A stretch of 64,000 nt of DNA from Variovorax sp. CF079 (GTDB lineage: Bacteria > Pseudomonadota > Gammaproteobacteria > Burkholderiales > Burkholderiaceae_C), in contig NZ_FMZU01000011.1 in NCBI RefSeq assembly GCF_900101545.1, positions 1 through 64,000 of the forward strand, given 5' to 3'. Of this stretch, positions 8,125-16,539 are shown piece after piece. Each line of letters opens with the position of its first letter. Within the stretch, counting starts at the first letter, position 1. The position numbers and the translations under genes were made by a program. The notes beneath the pieces are model-generated. The model searched no databases and had not been told where the DNA came from. It saw only the letters and a list, made by a program, of their open reading frames with translations.

Positions 8125-9603
8125 TCAGCGCATCACGAACGGGTTGCCTGTGACCGCGCCGCTGTTGATCCACACGCACTTGGTCTGCAGGTATTCGCGG
8201 ATCGCATCGATGCCGTTCTCGCGGCCCAGGCCGGAATCCTTGTAGCCGCCGAACGGCGCCATGAAGCTCACGGCACGGTAGGTGTTGACCCACACGGTGC
8301 CGGCCTGCAGTTTCTCGGACATGCGGATGGCGCGCCCCATGTCCCTGGTCCAGACGGCCGCCGCCAAGCCGAAACGCACGTCGTTGGCGATGCGCAGTGC
8401 GTCGGCCTCGTCCTTGAAGCGGATGATCGACAGCACCGGGCCGAACACCTCTTCCTGTGCAATGCGCATGTCGTTGCGCACTCCGGTGAAGATCGTCGGC
8501 TGCACGAACCAGCCGTTGCCGCACTCGGGTGCGCTCCCCTTCTCGCCGCCCAGCACGGCAGTTGCGCCTTCGCTGCGGGCAATGTCGATGTACTCCAGCA
8601 CCTTCTTGTACTGCGGCGGCGTGGTCACCGGACCCACCTGGGTGTCCGGGCTCATCGGATCCCCCATGCGGGCGGTGCGAGCCACCGCGAGCAGGCGCTC
8701 GACGAAGGCGTCGTGGATGCTCTCCTGCACCAGCAGGCGGGAACCCGCAATGCAGGTCTGGCCCGTCGCGGCAAAGATGCCCGAGATGGCGCCAAAGGCG
8801 GCCTGTTCCAGGTCCGCATCCTCGAACACCACATTGGGCGACTTTCCGCCCAACTCCATGGCCGCGTGCTTGAGATGGCGGCCCGCCTTCTCGTTGATCA
8901 GGCGGCCCGTGCTGTCCGAGCCGGTGAAACTGATCTTGCTCACCAGCGGGTGCTCGACCAGCGGCGTGCCCACCTCGGCGCCGAAGCCCGTGACGACGTT
9001 GAAAACGCCCGGCGGAAAGCCCGCCTCCTCGAACAGCTCCGCCAGCTCCAGCGTGGAGGCCGAAGTGAACTCCGAGGGCTTGACCACCACGGTGCAGCCT
9101 GCAGCCAGGGCGGGAGCGATCTTCCAGCTCAGGAGCATCAGCGGCGAATTCCAGGGGGTGATGGCTGCCACCACGCCGACCGGCTCATGGCGGGTGAAGG
9201 CGAAGTACCCCTTCTTGTCGAGCGGCAGCGTGCTGCCCTGCACCTTGTCGGCCAGACCGCCGTAGTAATGGAACCACTGCGGGATGTAGTTGAGCTGCGC
9301 CTGCATCTCGGCCAGCAGCTTGCCGTTGTCGCGAACCTCGGTCGTGGCGAGCTTGACGGCATCGCGAGCGATCAGGTCGGCGAGCTTGCGCATCAGGGCG
9401 CCGCGCTGAGTAGCCGTGAGTTCGGCCCAGGGACCTTGCGTCAGCGCCTGGTGGGCAGCCTGCACGGCGGCATCCACGTCACTCGCATCGCCGCGCGGAA
9501 TCTGCGCCCAGCTTTCGCCGGTGTAAGGGTTCTGCGTGTCGAACCACTGGCCGCCGCGGGGTTCGCAGGCTTGGCCGCCGATGTGCAGCAGGTAACGCTT
9601 CAT
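8125..9603 (-). CDS. Aldehyde dehydrogenase family protein
   Basis: 492 aa, full length for the NAD(P)-dependent superfamily. Visible motifs are ITPWNSPLMLLSWKIAPALA for cofactor and core binding, the catalytic-base region HAAMELGGKSPNVVF with E250, and the nucleophile C284 in GQTCIAGSR. The segment FGGYKDSGLGRENG near the C-terminus is also typical. Two starts are possible: ATG at 9603 (GGAGAC upstream) or ATG at 9618 (GGAAAG upstream), differing by five residues; the shorter fits the family better. The gene follows a ThDP decarboxylase pair in the same operon, so it probably oxidises the aldehyde that they release. Confidence 0.92.
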   Translation of the reverse strand: MKRYLLHIGGQACEPRGGQWFDTQNPYTGESWAQIPRGDASDVDAAVQAAHQALTQGPWAELTATQRGALMRKLADLIARDAVKLATTEVRDNGKLLAEMQAQLNYIPQWFHYYGGLADKVQGSTLPLDKKGYFAFTRHEPVGVVAAITPWNSPLMLLSWKIAPALAAGCTVVVKPSEFTSASTLELAELFEEAGFPPGVFNVVTGFGAEVGTPLVEHPLVSKISFTGSDSTGRLINEKAGRHLKHAAMELGGKSPNVVFEDADLEQAAFGAISGIFAATGQTCIAGSRLLVQESIHDAFVERLLAVARTARMGDPMSPDTQVGPVTTPPQYKKVLEYIDIARSEGATAVLGGEKGSAPECGNGWFVQPTIFTGVRNDMRIAQEEVFGPVLSIIRFKDEADALRIANDVRFGLAAAVWTRDMGRAIRMSEKLQAGTVWVNTYRAVSFMAPFGGYKDSGLGRENGIDAIREYLQTKCVWINSGAVTGNPFVMR

Positions 9604-9646
9604 GCCGTCTCCATTCATTGTCTTTCCAGGAGCCATGGCCGGGTTT

Positions 9647-10243
9647 TCAGAACGGCTTGAGGCCGAGCGCGGCGCGGAACCTGTTCTTGATGAAGGGGCC
9701 ATCGCGCGGCGGCAGTGCGCGAGGCGGCTCATCGGCTTCGATGAACACCTGCACGAAGGCCAAGCCGCGGCGTGCATTGATGCCCTGAGCAATCTCGTCG
9801 ACGAGATCGATGCTGCTGGTCGAATAGGCGTCGGCGATGCCAAAACCCTTGGCAATGGCCACCAGGTCCGCTCCGAGGCTGGAGTGACTGCGCTGCATAC
9901 CCGTCTCACCGAAATGCCCGTTGTCCAGCACGACGATCGTGAGGTTCTTGGGTTGCTTCACCGCGATCGAGCCCAGGCTACCGATGCCCATCAGTTGTTC
10001 ACCGTCGCCGGTGATCACGACCACCGGCTTGTCGGACTGCGCCAGGGCCAAGCCGAGGCCCAGCGAAGTGGCACCGCCCATGGCTCCCCAGAGGTAGTAG
10101 TTCTTATCCCGATCGCCGGCGGCAAACACGTCGTAAGAAGCGGAGCCCAGGCCAGTGACTACCATGGCATCAGGGACCGCAGCCAAGAGCTTGGCCACGA
10201 ATTGGCGGCGATCCGCGCGCTTGTTCAATGCATCCTGACTCAT
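9647..10243 (-). CDS. ThDP-binding decarboxylase, catalytic (beta, ComE-like) subunit
   Basis: 198 aa. It matches the C-terminal ThDP-pyrophosphate-binding half of 2-oxoacid decarboxylases. The cofactor motif begins GDGEQLMGIGS and ends about 25 residues later in VVLDNGHFGETG. The split into two genes of about 180-200 codons is typical of sulfopyruvate decarboxylase ComDE and relatives such as phosphonopyruvate decarboxylase-like enzymes. Its ATG overlaps the stop of the alpha subunit gene by one base (TGATG), implying translational coupling. The substrate is probably a polar 2-oxoacid; sulfopyruvate is one candidate, not proven. Confidence 0.85.
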   Translation of the reverse strand: MSQDALNKRADRRQFVAKLLAAVPDAMVVTGLGSASYDVFAAGDRDKNYYLWGAMGGATSLGLGLALAQSDKPVVVITGDGEQLMGIGSLGSIAVKQPKNLTIVVLDNGHFGETGMQRSHSSLGADLVAIAKGFGIADAYSTSSIDLVDEIAQGINARRGLAFVQVFIEADEPPRALPPRDGPFIKNRFRAALGLKPF

Positions 10244-10779
10244 CACTTGCGCTCCCACTTCTTGCGGCCGATCAGTTCTTGTCCCAACAGCACGGCGACC
10301 CTTTCGCCGGCCTCGAATGCGGCATCGAAGCCGGCGCTGACGATCTCTTCTACTTCCTCGGGCTTCGAAGCACGGAGTACGTGGATGCCCATCAGCTCCA
10401 GGGCAGCCTGCGTGGCCTTGCCCATCGGCCCCTGCCACGGATTGAACTCGGCGTACTCCCCGCGCATGGTGACGAGCGTGAAGAACGGGAAGTCGGCCGC
10501 CTGCAGCAGCGAGAACATGTTCACGCAGTTGCCGACGCCGCTGCTTTGCATCAGAAGCACTGCGCGATCGCCGCCAAGCCATGCGCCGCTGCAAACGGCC
10601 ACGCCTTCCTCCTCCGTCGTCAGCACGACATCCTGGATGTCGGGGTCGGCAATGGCGCTGCGAATGACGTGCGAATGGCCGGCATCGGGAACGTAGGCGA
10701 TCTGATTGACGCCCCCCTCCTTGAGAACCTTGAAGATGGCCTCCTGCCAGGCAGGGGCCGGTGCGGGTGTGTGATTCAT
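10243..10779 (-). CDS. ThDP-binding decarboxylase, PYR-domain (alpha, ComD-like) subunit
   Basis: 178 aa. It corresponds to the N-terminal pyrimidine-binding half of ThDP decarboxylases. The segment VLTTEEEGVAVCSGAWLGGDRAV holds the conserved Glu that activates the cofactor's aminopyrimidine. QSSGVGNCVNMFSLLQAADFPF is typical of sulfopyruvate/phosphonopyruvate decarboxylase alpha chains. It is the first gene of the leftward operon (decarboxylase alpha and beta, aldehyde dehydrogenase, Bug protein, FAD oxidase). The 110-bp spacer to the divergent LysR gene should carry the promoter and operator. Confidence 0.85.
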   Translation of the reverse strand: MNHTPAPAPAWQEAIFKVLKEGGVNQIAYVPDAGHSHVIRSAIADPDIQDVVLTTEEEGVAVCSGAWLGGDRAVLLMQSSGVGNCVNMFSLLQAADFPFFTLVTMRGEYAEFNPWQGPMGKATQAALELMGIHVLRASKPEEVEEIVSAGFDAAFEAGERVAVLLGQELIGRKKWERK

Positions 10780-10820
10780 AGCCGTGTCGAGCCTTTGGGT
10801 AGTACCGGGGTGCAGGAATC

Positions 10821-10851
10821 ATAGTTTTTGATCTATCTTCATGGACAATAG
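10821..10851. promoter_or_regulatory. ATAG/CTAT half-site cluster, possible LysR operator
   Basis: Three 4-bp half-sites, ATAG (10821), CTAT (10833) and ATAG (10848), lie in an AT-rich patch of the 110-bp spacer between the decarboxylase operon and the divergent LysR gene. The first two form an inverted repeat with an 8-bp gap. The sites are short, so this is suggestive only. Confidence 0.3.
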
Positions 10852-10889
10852 AATTTAGGCATTCCACCATCACGATTCGAGATTCATCC

Positions 10890-11828
10890 ATGGACTTCAA
10901 ACAGCTGCGTGCCTTTCTCACCGTGGCCGAGACCGGCAATGTCACCCGGGCCGCCGAGGTCCTGCATCTCGTGCAACCCGCGGTCTCGCGCCAACTGCGC
11001 CTTCTCGAGGAAGACATCGGAGCGCCTCTTTTCGACCGTGGCCGGCACGGCATGGTGCTGACGCCGGCCGGCCAGTCGCTGGTGGGCTACGCGCGCCGGG
11101 CGATGCTGGAACTCGAGCGCGCCCGCGCGGAGATTGGCGGGAGCGACAACGGCAATGGCGTGAGCGGCCTGGTCACCCTGGGTCTCCTGCCCAGCACCAT
11201 CGACATGCTGTCCAGCCCGCTCGTCTCGGCCATGGCAGCTGAATACCCGGGCGTCCACGTCCGCATCGCGATGGGTTACGCGGGCACGCTCCTGCGCTGG
11301 CTCGAATCCGGCGAGGTGGATGCGGCGCTGCTGTACGGCGCCGCACGCTCGGCCGAAGTCCAAACGACACCGCTGATCGAAGAGTCGCTGTGGGTCATCG
11401 GCCCGAAGGAAGCCAAGCTGCGCAAGAACAAGCCGGTGCCGCTGGCCAAGCTGGCCGGAATGAAGGTGGTGCTGCCCAGCGCGCCGCATGGAATCCGGGC
11501 ACTGGTGGAGCATGCGTGCGCGGTCGCCAATGTCACGCTGGACATCTGCGCAGAGACCAACGCACTGAGCGTGCAGCGCAGCCTGGTCCTCGGCGGCCAC
11601 GGCCTGACCATCCTGCCGCCGATCGCGGTCGCCGAGGACCTCCGCACCGGAAAGCTGTCGGGTGCTCCCCTGGCCGATCCGCCAATCGCCCGCACCATCG
11701 TGCTTGCTCTACCGGCCGACCGCGCTACGGGGCGGCATGTACGCTGCGCCGTGGACCTGCTGGTGAGGGAAGCGCGGCGCGCGATCGACTCCGGCACATG
11801 GCTGGAGGGACGGTGGCTCGGCACCTGA
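10890..11828 (+). CDS. LysR-type transcriptional regulator
   Basis: 312 aa beginning MDFKQLRAFLTVAETGNVTRA. The N-terminal winged helix has the classic LysR core (RAAEVLHLVQPAVSRQLRLLE), followed by the two-lobed effector-binding domain. It is divergent from the ThDP decarboxylase/aldehyde dehydrogenase operon with a 110-bp spacer and is its probable regulator. Its 3' end converges on the end of the biotin-carboxylase operon, with only 15 bp between the stop codons. Family assignment is certain; the effector is unknown. Confidence 0.93.
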   Translation: MDFKQLRAFLTVAETGNVTRAAEVLHLVQPAVSRQLRLLEEDIGAPLFDRGRHGMVLTPAGQSLVGYARRAMLELERARAEIGGSDNGNGVSGLVTLGLLPSTIDMLSSPLVSAMAAEYPGVHVRIAMGYAGTLLRWLESGEVDAALLYGAARSAEVQTTPLIEESLWVIGPKEAKLRKNKPVPLAKLAGMKVVLPSAPHGIRALVEHACAVANVTLDICAETNALSVQRSLVLGGHGLTILPPIAVAEDLRTGKLSGAPLADPPIARTIVLALPADRATGRHVRCAVDLLVREARRAIDSGTWLEGRWLGT

Positions 11829-11843
11829 AGGCCGACGCCTCCA

Positions 11844-12263
11844 TCAGCTCAAGTCGAACAACACGTCGCCGTAGCCCACGAGCGCACCCTCGGCTGATGC
11901 CTGCCGGATGGCCACAGCGTCGCGGTCGGAAAGGATCGGCGTCAGCATTTCACCCGCTCGGAGGAAAGCCAGAATCTGGCCCTTTTTCACGCCCCCTCCT
12001 TCCCGCATGGCCTCGAGCCCCGTCAACGGGTGCTTGACACAGAAGATTCCGATTCCCGGGGACTTCAGGCACGTCGATGCTCCGCTCGCGCCGAGGGGCG
12101 CCTGCTCGGTGGAAGTCAGGTCCCCATCGCTCGGCGCTTGCGTACCGGGCTGCCGGCTGAACCGTATCCGAAAAACGCCCTGCGGCCCTTCGCACTCGAA
12201 GTACGTCACGTCGCAGCTCTGAAGGCTCAGCACCACGCGCTGCAGTTCGCTGGGAGTCATCAT
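11844..12263 (-). CDS. Biotinyl/lipoyl-domain carrier-like protein lacking the biotin lysine
   Basis: 139 aa. The C-terminal 70 residues align without gaps to a biotin carboxyl carrier domain: [19 protein letters not shown], then YGDVLFDL at the end. The canonical E-A-M-K-M motif reads R-A-G-E-M, so the lysine that carries biotin is glutamate (E105). The N-terminal 40 residues ([21 protein letters not shown]) are AccB-like. It is the last gene of the operon; its ATG overlaps the accC stop by 4 bp (ATGA). A canonical carrier with the lysine is encoded three genes away (13617-14063). It cannot be biotinylated in the usual way; a structural or regulatory role is an inference. Confidence 0.8.
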   Translation of the reverse strand: MMTPSELQRVVLSLQSCDVTYFECEGPQGVFRIRFSRQPGTQAPSDGDLTSTEQAPLGASGASTCLKSPGIGIFCVKHPLTGLEAMREGGGVKKGQILAFLRAGEMLTPILSDRDAVAIRQASAEGALVGYGDVLFDLS

Positions 12264-13624
12264 GATGGCGTACTCGCTTTGTTGGCGGCGGCGAGCCAAT
12301 GCTCCAGGTGGTGGATGTCCGTTCCGCCTTCAACGAAGCCCGGCTCGTCCATGATCGCGCGCTGCAACGCCACCGTGGTCTCCACGCCCTCCAGGACCGT
12401 TTCGTCGAGCGCCACGCGCATGCGCGCAAGTGCTTCACCCCGGGTTCTCGCATGCACGAGGATCTTCGCGACGAGGGAGTCATAGTGCGGCGGCACCGTA
12501 TAGCCGTCCTCGAGATGCGATTCCACACGCACGCCGGGACCTGCCGGCGGCGTCCAATGGGTCACGGTCCCTGGAGACGGGGTAAAGCGCCAGGGATGCT
12601 CCGCGTTGATGCGGCACTCGATCGCATGGCCCCTCGGCTGAACTTCCGCCTGCGCGAACGACAGGGGATGTCCCTGCGCGATGCGCAGTTGCTCCACCAC
12701 GACGTCGATGGCCGTCACCAGTTCGGTTACCGGGTGTTCGACCTGGACGCGCGTGTTCATCTCGATGAAGAAGAACTCGCCGCCCTCGTAGAGAAACTCG
12801 AAAGTTCCTGCACCGACGTAGCCGATCTCGCGACACGCATGCACGCACTGCGCGCCCAGCGCCGCGACGAGCTCGCGCGCAATGCCGGGCGCCGGCGACT
12901 CCTCGATGACCTTCTGGTGCCGACGCTGCATCGAGCAGTCGCGCTCCCCGAGCCAGACCGCTTTTCCGTGGGCATCGGCCAGCACCTGGATCTCGACGTG
13001 GCGCGGATGCTCCAGGAAGCGTTCCATGTAGACCTCCGCACTGCCGAAGGCCCGCAAGGCTTCTTCTCGCGTCATGGCCACCGCGGACTCCAGTTGTGCC
13101 TCGGCCCGCACCACGCGCATGCCGCGCCCACCACCGCCGGCCGCCGCCTTGATGATCAACGGGAAGCCGACCGAAGCTGCAATCCGGCGTATGGCACCCG
13201 GACCCTCCGGGAGCGCGCCCTCCGATCCGGGGACGCAGGGCACTCCGGCCGCGAGCATGGCGCGCTTGGCGCTGATCTTGTCGCCCATGCGGCCAATCGA
13301 TTCCGCGCTCGGCCCGATGAACACCAGGCCGGCGTCGGCGACAGCGCGGGCGAAGCGTGCGCTTTCGGAGAGAAAGCCGTACCCGGGGTGCACGGCCTGC
13401 GCACCGGTCAGTTGCGCCGCCCGGATCAGAAGATCCTGGTCCAGGTAGCTCCTGGCCGCCGGCGCCGGCCCGATGCACAGTTTGGTGTCGGCGAGCGCAA
13501 CATGCCTCAGGTTGGCATCGGCCTCGGAATAGACCGCCACGGTCTTGAGGCTGAGCGAGCGGCAAGCCCGCAGGATGCGCAGCGCAATCTCGCCGCGGTT
13601 CGCAATGAGCACGGTGTCAAACAT
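12260..13624 (-). CDS. Biotin carboxylase (AccC-like)
   Basis: 454 aa, the usual length of biotin carboxylase. It starts [20 protein letters not shown], has the glycine-rich ATP-grasp loop [12 protein letters not shown] near residue 165, and ends in a typical C-domain ([18 protein letters not shown]). It carboxylates biotin on a carrier protein using ATP and bicarbonate. It overlaps the upstream carrier gene by 8 bp and the downstream carrier-like gene by 4 bp, so the three are translationally coupled. The neighbours are PxpA, PxpB and PxpC and not AccA/AccD, so the acceptor is probably not acetyl-CoA. In urea carboxylase the same domain works with PxpB/PxpC-like carboxyltransferase parts. 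Confidence 0.92.
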   Translation of the reverse strand: MFDTVLIANRGEIALRILRACRSLSLKTVAVYSEADANLRHVALADTKLCIGPAPAARSYLDQDLLIRAAQLTGAQAVHPGYGFLSESARFARAVADAGLVFIGPSAESIGRMGDKISAKRAMLAAGVPCVPGSEGALPEGPGAIRRIAASVGFPLIIKAAAGGGGRGMRVVRAEAQLESAVAMTREEALRAFGSAEVYMERFLEHPRHVEIQVLADAHGKAVWLGERDCSMQRRHQKVIEESPAPGIARELVAALGAQCVHACREIGYVGAGTFEFLYEGGEFFFIEMNTRVQVEHPVTELVTAIDVVVEQLRIAQGHPLSFAQAEVQPRGHAIECRINAEHPWRFTPSPGTVTHWTPPAGPGVRVESHLEDGYTVPPHYDSLVAKILVHARTRGEALARMRVALDETVLEGVETTVALQRAIMDEPGFVEGGTDIHHLEHWLAAANKASTPS

Positions 13625-14063
13625 CGCGCGTGTCCTCGGTATCGATCGCGAACAAGGGCGCGCCGGTTTCGACAGGCGCTCCGCCGTCTGCAAGGATCTC
13701 GGCCACGCGGCCGGCATGATCGGCTTCCACCGCATGCAGCATCTTCATGGATTCGATCAGGCCCAGTTGCTGGCCGGCCTTCACGCGCTGTCCGAGCTCC
13801 ACCAGCGCTGGCTGTTCGGGTGCCGATGCGCGATAGAAGGTGCCGTGCATGCCGGCGCGGATGATTTCCCTGCGCTCGTGTCCGACGGGATCAGCCTCGG
13901 GAGTCGCTGCTGCCACCGCCACCTGCGGTCTCGCGCGATGGACCTCTGCCGGCCCCGGATCGCGAACCAGATGCAGGCGATGGCCGTCCGCGTGGTACTC
14001 GATCTCCGACACGCTCGTGCCCCGCACCGCGAGCAGCATCATGTCCAGCAGTTCGGCAACCAT
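13617..14063 (-). CDS. Biotin carboxyl carrier protein (AccB-like), canonical
   Basis: 148 aa. The C-terminal biotinyl domain has a proper attachment motif, [16 protein letters not shown], with the biotin-accepting lysine at K107. The first 35 residues resemble the AccB N-terminus and a variable linker follows. It starts 6 bp after the pxpA stop and ends inside the start of accC. With accC it forms a biotin carboxylation module inside an operon of 5-oxoprolinase-type genes, so it probably delivers carboxybiotin to the PxpB/PxpC pair (inference from the domain order of urea carboxylase). Confidence 0.9.
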   Translation of the reverse strand: MVAELLDMMLLAVRGTSVSEIEYHADGHRLHLVRDPGPAEVHRARPQVAVAAATPEADPVGHERREIIRAGMHGTFYRASAPEQPALVELGQRVKAGQQLGLIESMKMLHAVEADHAGRVAEILADGGAPVETGAPLFAIDTEDTRDV

Positions 14064-14069
14064 CTTGCG

Positions 14070-14846
14070 TCAGGCGAAAGGCTTGATGGCGATCCCGGCC
14101 CCAGTCAGCCGAGTCCGGATGGCCGCGGCCATCTGGATGGCTCCGGGGCTGTCGCCGTGCACGCAGATCGAACCGATCTCCATCGGCAGCACGGTGCCGT
14201 CTACCGTTTCCACTCCACCGGCACGGACCATGCGCAGCACGCGCGCGGCCACGGCCTCAGGATCGTGCAGGACGGCGCCGGGGAGCTTGCGCGACACCAG
14301 CCGGCCATCAGCGGCATACGCGCGGTCGGCGAAGATCTCGGCGCAGGTGCGCAGGCCCATCTCCTTGGCGATTCGCGTGGCGTGGCCATCGGGGAAGGTA
14401 AGCAGAACCAGTTCTCGATCCACGGCGGCCAATGCGCGCACGATCGCGCCGGCCACCCCCTCGTCCACCTGCGAGAGATTGCCGAGCGCGCCATGGGGCT
14501 TCACATAGCTGATCGGGTGGCCGACATAGGCCGATACGCCCTTGGCGGCGCCGATCTGGTAGGCGACGAACTGCTCGATCTCCGCCGGCGCGAAGGGCAT
14601 CTCCCGACGGCCGAATCCCCAGAGGTCGGGATAGCCGGGATGCGCACCGACTGCGACTCCGAGCTCCTTGGCGCGGGCGAAGGTCCGGGCCATGATGTGC
14701 GGGTCGCCGGCGTGCATCCCGCAGGCGACATTGGCCGAGCTCACGATCTCGAGGATGGCGTTGTCGTCGCCCATCTTCCAGGCGCCGAAGCCTTCGCCCA
14801 TGTCGGAATTCAGGTCGACGGTTCGCGTGGCGCTTGTCGAGTTCAT
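14070..14846 (-). CDS. pxpA: 5-oxoprolinase subunit A (LamB/YcsF family)
   Basis: 258 aa with the family signature VDLNSDMGEGFGAWKMGDD at the N-terminus and the conserved AHPGYPD and YVKPHGALGN segments. In E. coli PxpA, PxpB and PxpC together form an ATP-dependent 5-oxoprolinase. It lies between pxpC (31 bp upstream) and the biotin carrier gene (6 bp downstream). A second, separate PxpA homologue is at 31066-31824. Whether the substrate here is 5-oxoproline or another lactam or amide is open, because this operon adds biotin carboxylase parts that the E. coli system does not have. Confidence 0.9.
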   Translation of the reverse strand: MNSTSATRTVDLNSDMGEGFGAWKMGDDNAILEIVSSANVACGMHAGDPHIMARTFARAKELGVAVGAHPGYPDLWGFGRREMPFAPAEIEQFVAYQIGAAKGVSAYVGHPISYVKPHGALGNLSQVDEGVAGAIVRALAAVDRELVLLTFPDGHATRIAKEMGLRTCAEIFADRAYAADGRLVSRKLPGAVLHDPEAVAARVLRMVRAGGVETVDGTVLPMEIGSICVHGDSPGAIQMAAAIRTRLTGAGIAIKPFA

Positions 14847-14877
14847 TGATGCTCCTGGGTGGTGGTAGGGGAGGTTT

Positions 14878-15858
14878 TCATTGACGATGCGCCATGAGCG
14901 CTAGGCCCTGCCGTATGCGCACCTGCTCGCGATCCTGCTCGCGAATGGCGGCAACGGCGGTCTCTTGATCGACCCGCTCGAACCGGATGCGCTGACCAGG
15001 CCGCAGCTGCGCGAGCCGCCACAGGTCCGGCTCGATGACGTTGGCGATCTTGGGGTAGCCGCCGCAGGTGTTGGCTTCGGCCATCTGCACGATCGGCTGT
15101 CCGGAAGGCGGCACCTGGACGGTGCCCGGCACAATGCCATGCGACAGCAGTTCCAACGGGCGCTTTGTGTTCAGCGCCTCGCCATCCAGGCGGTAGCCCT
15201 GGCGGTTGCAATCTGGCGTGAGGCGGTACTCGGTTTGCTCGAAAGCGGAGATCGCGGCCTCGGTAAAGTGCTCGTGCTCTGCCGATGCCAGTGCACGGAT
15301 CCGCACCGTGCCGGCGGCCACCTCGCCGGCAAAGTGCAACCGGGACTGAGGAGCGACGCCGAACGACGGCGCCACTGCATCTTCACGGCGGTTGGTTGCA
15401 CCAAGAGCCAGGCGATCCTCCTTGCGCAGGCCACGACCTTCCAGGCCCCCGAACCCGCTCTTCAGGTCCGTCGAACGCGAACCGAGGACCAGCGGCACGT
15501 CGATTCCACCAGCCAGCGCGAGGTACGCCCTTGACCCGTGTGCGGGCGGCGCGATGGTGAGCACGTCCCCCGCCATGGCCTGCGCCGCCCACCAGCTCGG
15601 TACCTTCCGCTGCCGGAGTTCGAGCGTCGTGCCCGCCCCGGTGCATGCAAAGCAAGCGGCCTCGTGGAACTTCAGCTTGAAGGGAAAAATGCTGATCTCG
15701 ATGCCAGCAGCGGACGCGTCGTTGCCGACCATCCAGTTCGCCATCGAGAGTGCGGGCGCATCCATGGCGCCCGTTCCGCTCACGCCGAGCCCGAGGTGGG
15801 CAGGCCGCCCGAGGTCCTGCACGAGGTTCAACGCGCCGTTGCTGAGGATCTCGATCAT
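14878..15858 (-). CDS. pxpC: 5-oxoprolinase subunit C / AHS2-type carboxyltransferase family
   Basis: 326 aa. It starts MIEILSNGALNLVQDLGRP, followed by GLGVSGTGAMDAPALSMAN, the hallmark of the KipA/AHS2 family. NTCGGYPKIANVIEPDLWRL near the C-terminus is also typical. The fold is cyclophilin-like and is shared with the second half of the urea carboxylase carboxyltransferase. Its ATG overlaps the pxpB stop by 4 bp (ATGA), as usual for this pair, which forms a complex. It acts with PxpA and PxpB, and here perhaps with carboxybiotin. Confidence 0.9.
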   Translation of the reverse strand: MIEILSNGALNLVQDLGRPAHLGLGVSGTGAMDAPALSMANWMVGNDASAAGIEISIFPFKLKFHEAACFACTGAGTTLELRQRKVPSWWAAQAMAGDVLTIAPPAHGSRAYLALAGGIDVPLVLGSRSTDLKSGFGGLEGRGLRKEDRLALGATNRREDAVAPSFGVAPQSRLHFAGEVAAGTVRIRALASAEHEHFTEAAISAFEQTEYRLTPDCNRQGYRLDGEALNTKRPLELLSHGIVPGTVQVPPSGQPIVQMAEANTCGGYPKIANVIEPDLWRLAQLRPGQRIRFERVDQETAVAAIREQDREQVRIRQGLALMAHRQ

Positions 15859-16517
15859 CGCTTCGCGCCTCGCGCAGTGAAGCGGATGCGATCGCCGGGC
15901 GAGAGCACGCAGGGTTCGGCGCGTGACGGGTCGAACATCTCGAGTTCGGTCATGCCCAGCGCATGCCAGCCCGAAGGCATGTCCATCGGAATGACACCCG
16001 TCTGCGAGCCACCGATCGCGACCGTTCCCTTGGGGATCCGGGGCCGCGGCGTCGTGTGCCGCGGCATGGCAAGCTTCGGCGGCAGGCCGACCACATAGGC
16101 GAAGCCCGGGACGGAGCCAATGCAGGCTACGTGATATTCCGCCGAGATGTGCAGCCGGATCACTTCGTCTACACCGAGGCCGGCGTGCTTGGCGATACCC
16201 TCCAGTTCCGACCCTGGGGACGTGTCGTAGACCACGGGCACCTCCAGGAGTTGCCCGCTTTCTTCGTGCGGCTGCGAAGTCTCCCAAGCCCGCTGCAGTT
16301 CATCGGCAAGCCCTACCGGATCCGTCCGCAGGGGGTCAAAGATGACGAGCACGTTGTTCACCCCGAGCACGATGCTGCGTAGGCCTTCCAGCTCTCGCAA
16401 TCGGCCAGCGTTGCCGGCAAGCGACCAGAGGCGCCTTTGCGTCGAAAGACTGAATGCGCCTTCGGCAACGTCCAGCAGGAGGCCGCCCGTGCCGCAGGAG
16501 TGGATGCGAGAGGTCAT
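15855..16517 (-). CDS. pxpB: 5-oxoprolinase subunit B / AHS1-type (KipI family)
   Basis: 220 aa. The family block HISAEYHVACIGSVPGFAYV and the following GLPPKLAMPRHTTPR with GGSQTGVIPMDMPSGWH identify KipI/AHS1. The ATG at 16517 was chosen; an in-frame GTG at 16535 would add six residues but has no clear ribosome site. It overlaps pxpC by 4 bp. The homologous domain in urea carboxylase is the first half of its carboxyltransferase. It lies directly after the Bug gene, so transport and turnover genes share one transcript. Confidence 0.88.
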   Translation of the reverse strand: MTSRIHSCGTGGLLLDVAEGAFSLSTQRRLWSLAGNAGRLRELEGLRSIVLGVNNVLVIFDPLRTDPVGLADELQRAWETSQPHEESGQLLEVPVVYDTSPGSELEGIAKHAGLGVDEVIRLHISAEYHVACIGSVPGFAYVVGLPPKLAMPRHTTPRPRIPKGTVAIGGSQTGVIPMDMPSGWHALGMTELEMFDPSRAEPCVLSPGDRIRFTARGAKR

Positions 16518-16539
16518 CGTGCCGTTCAGCCTCACCGGG

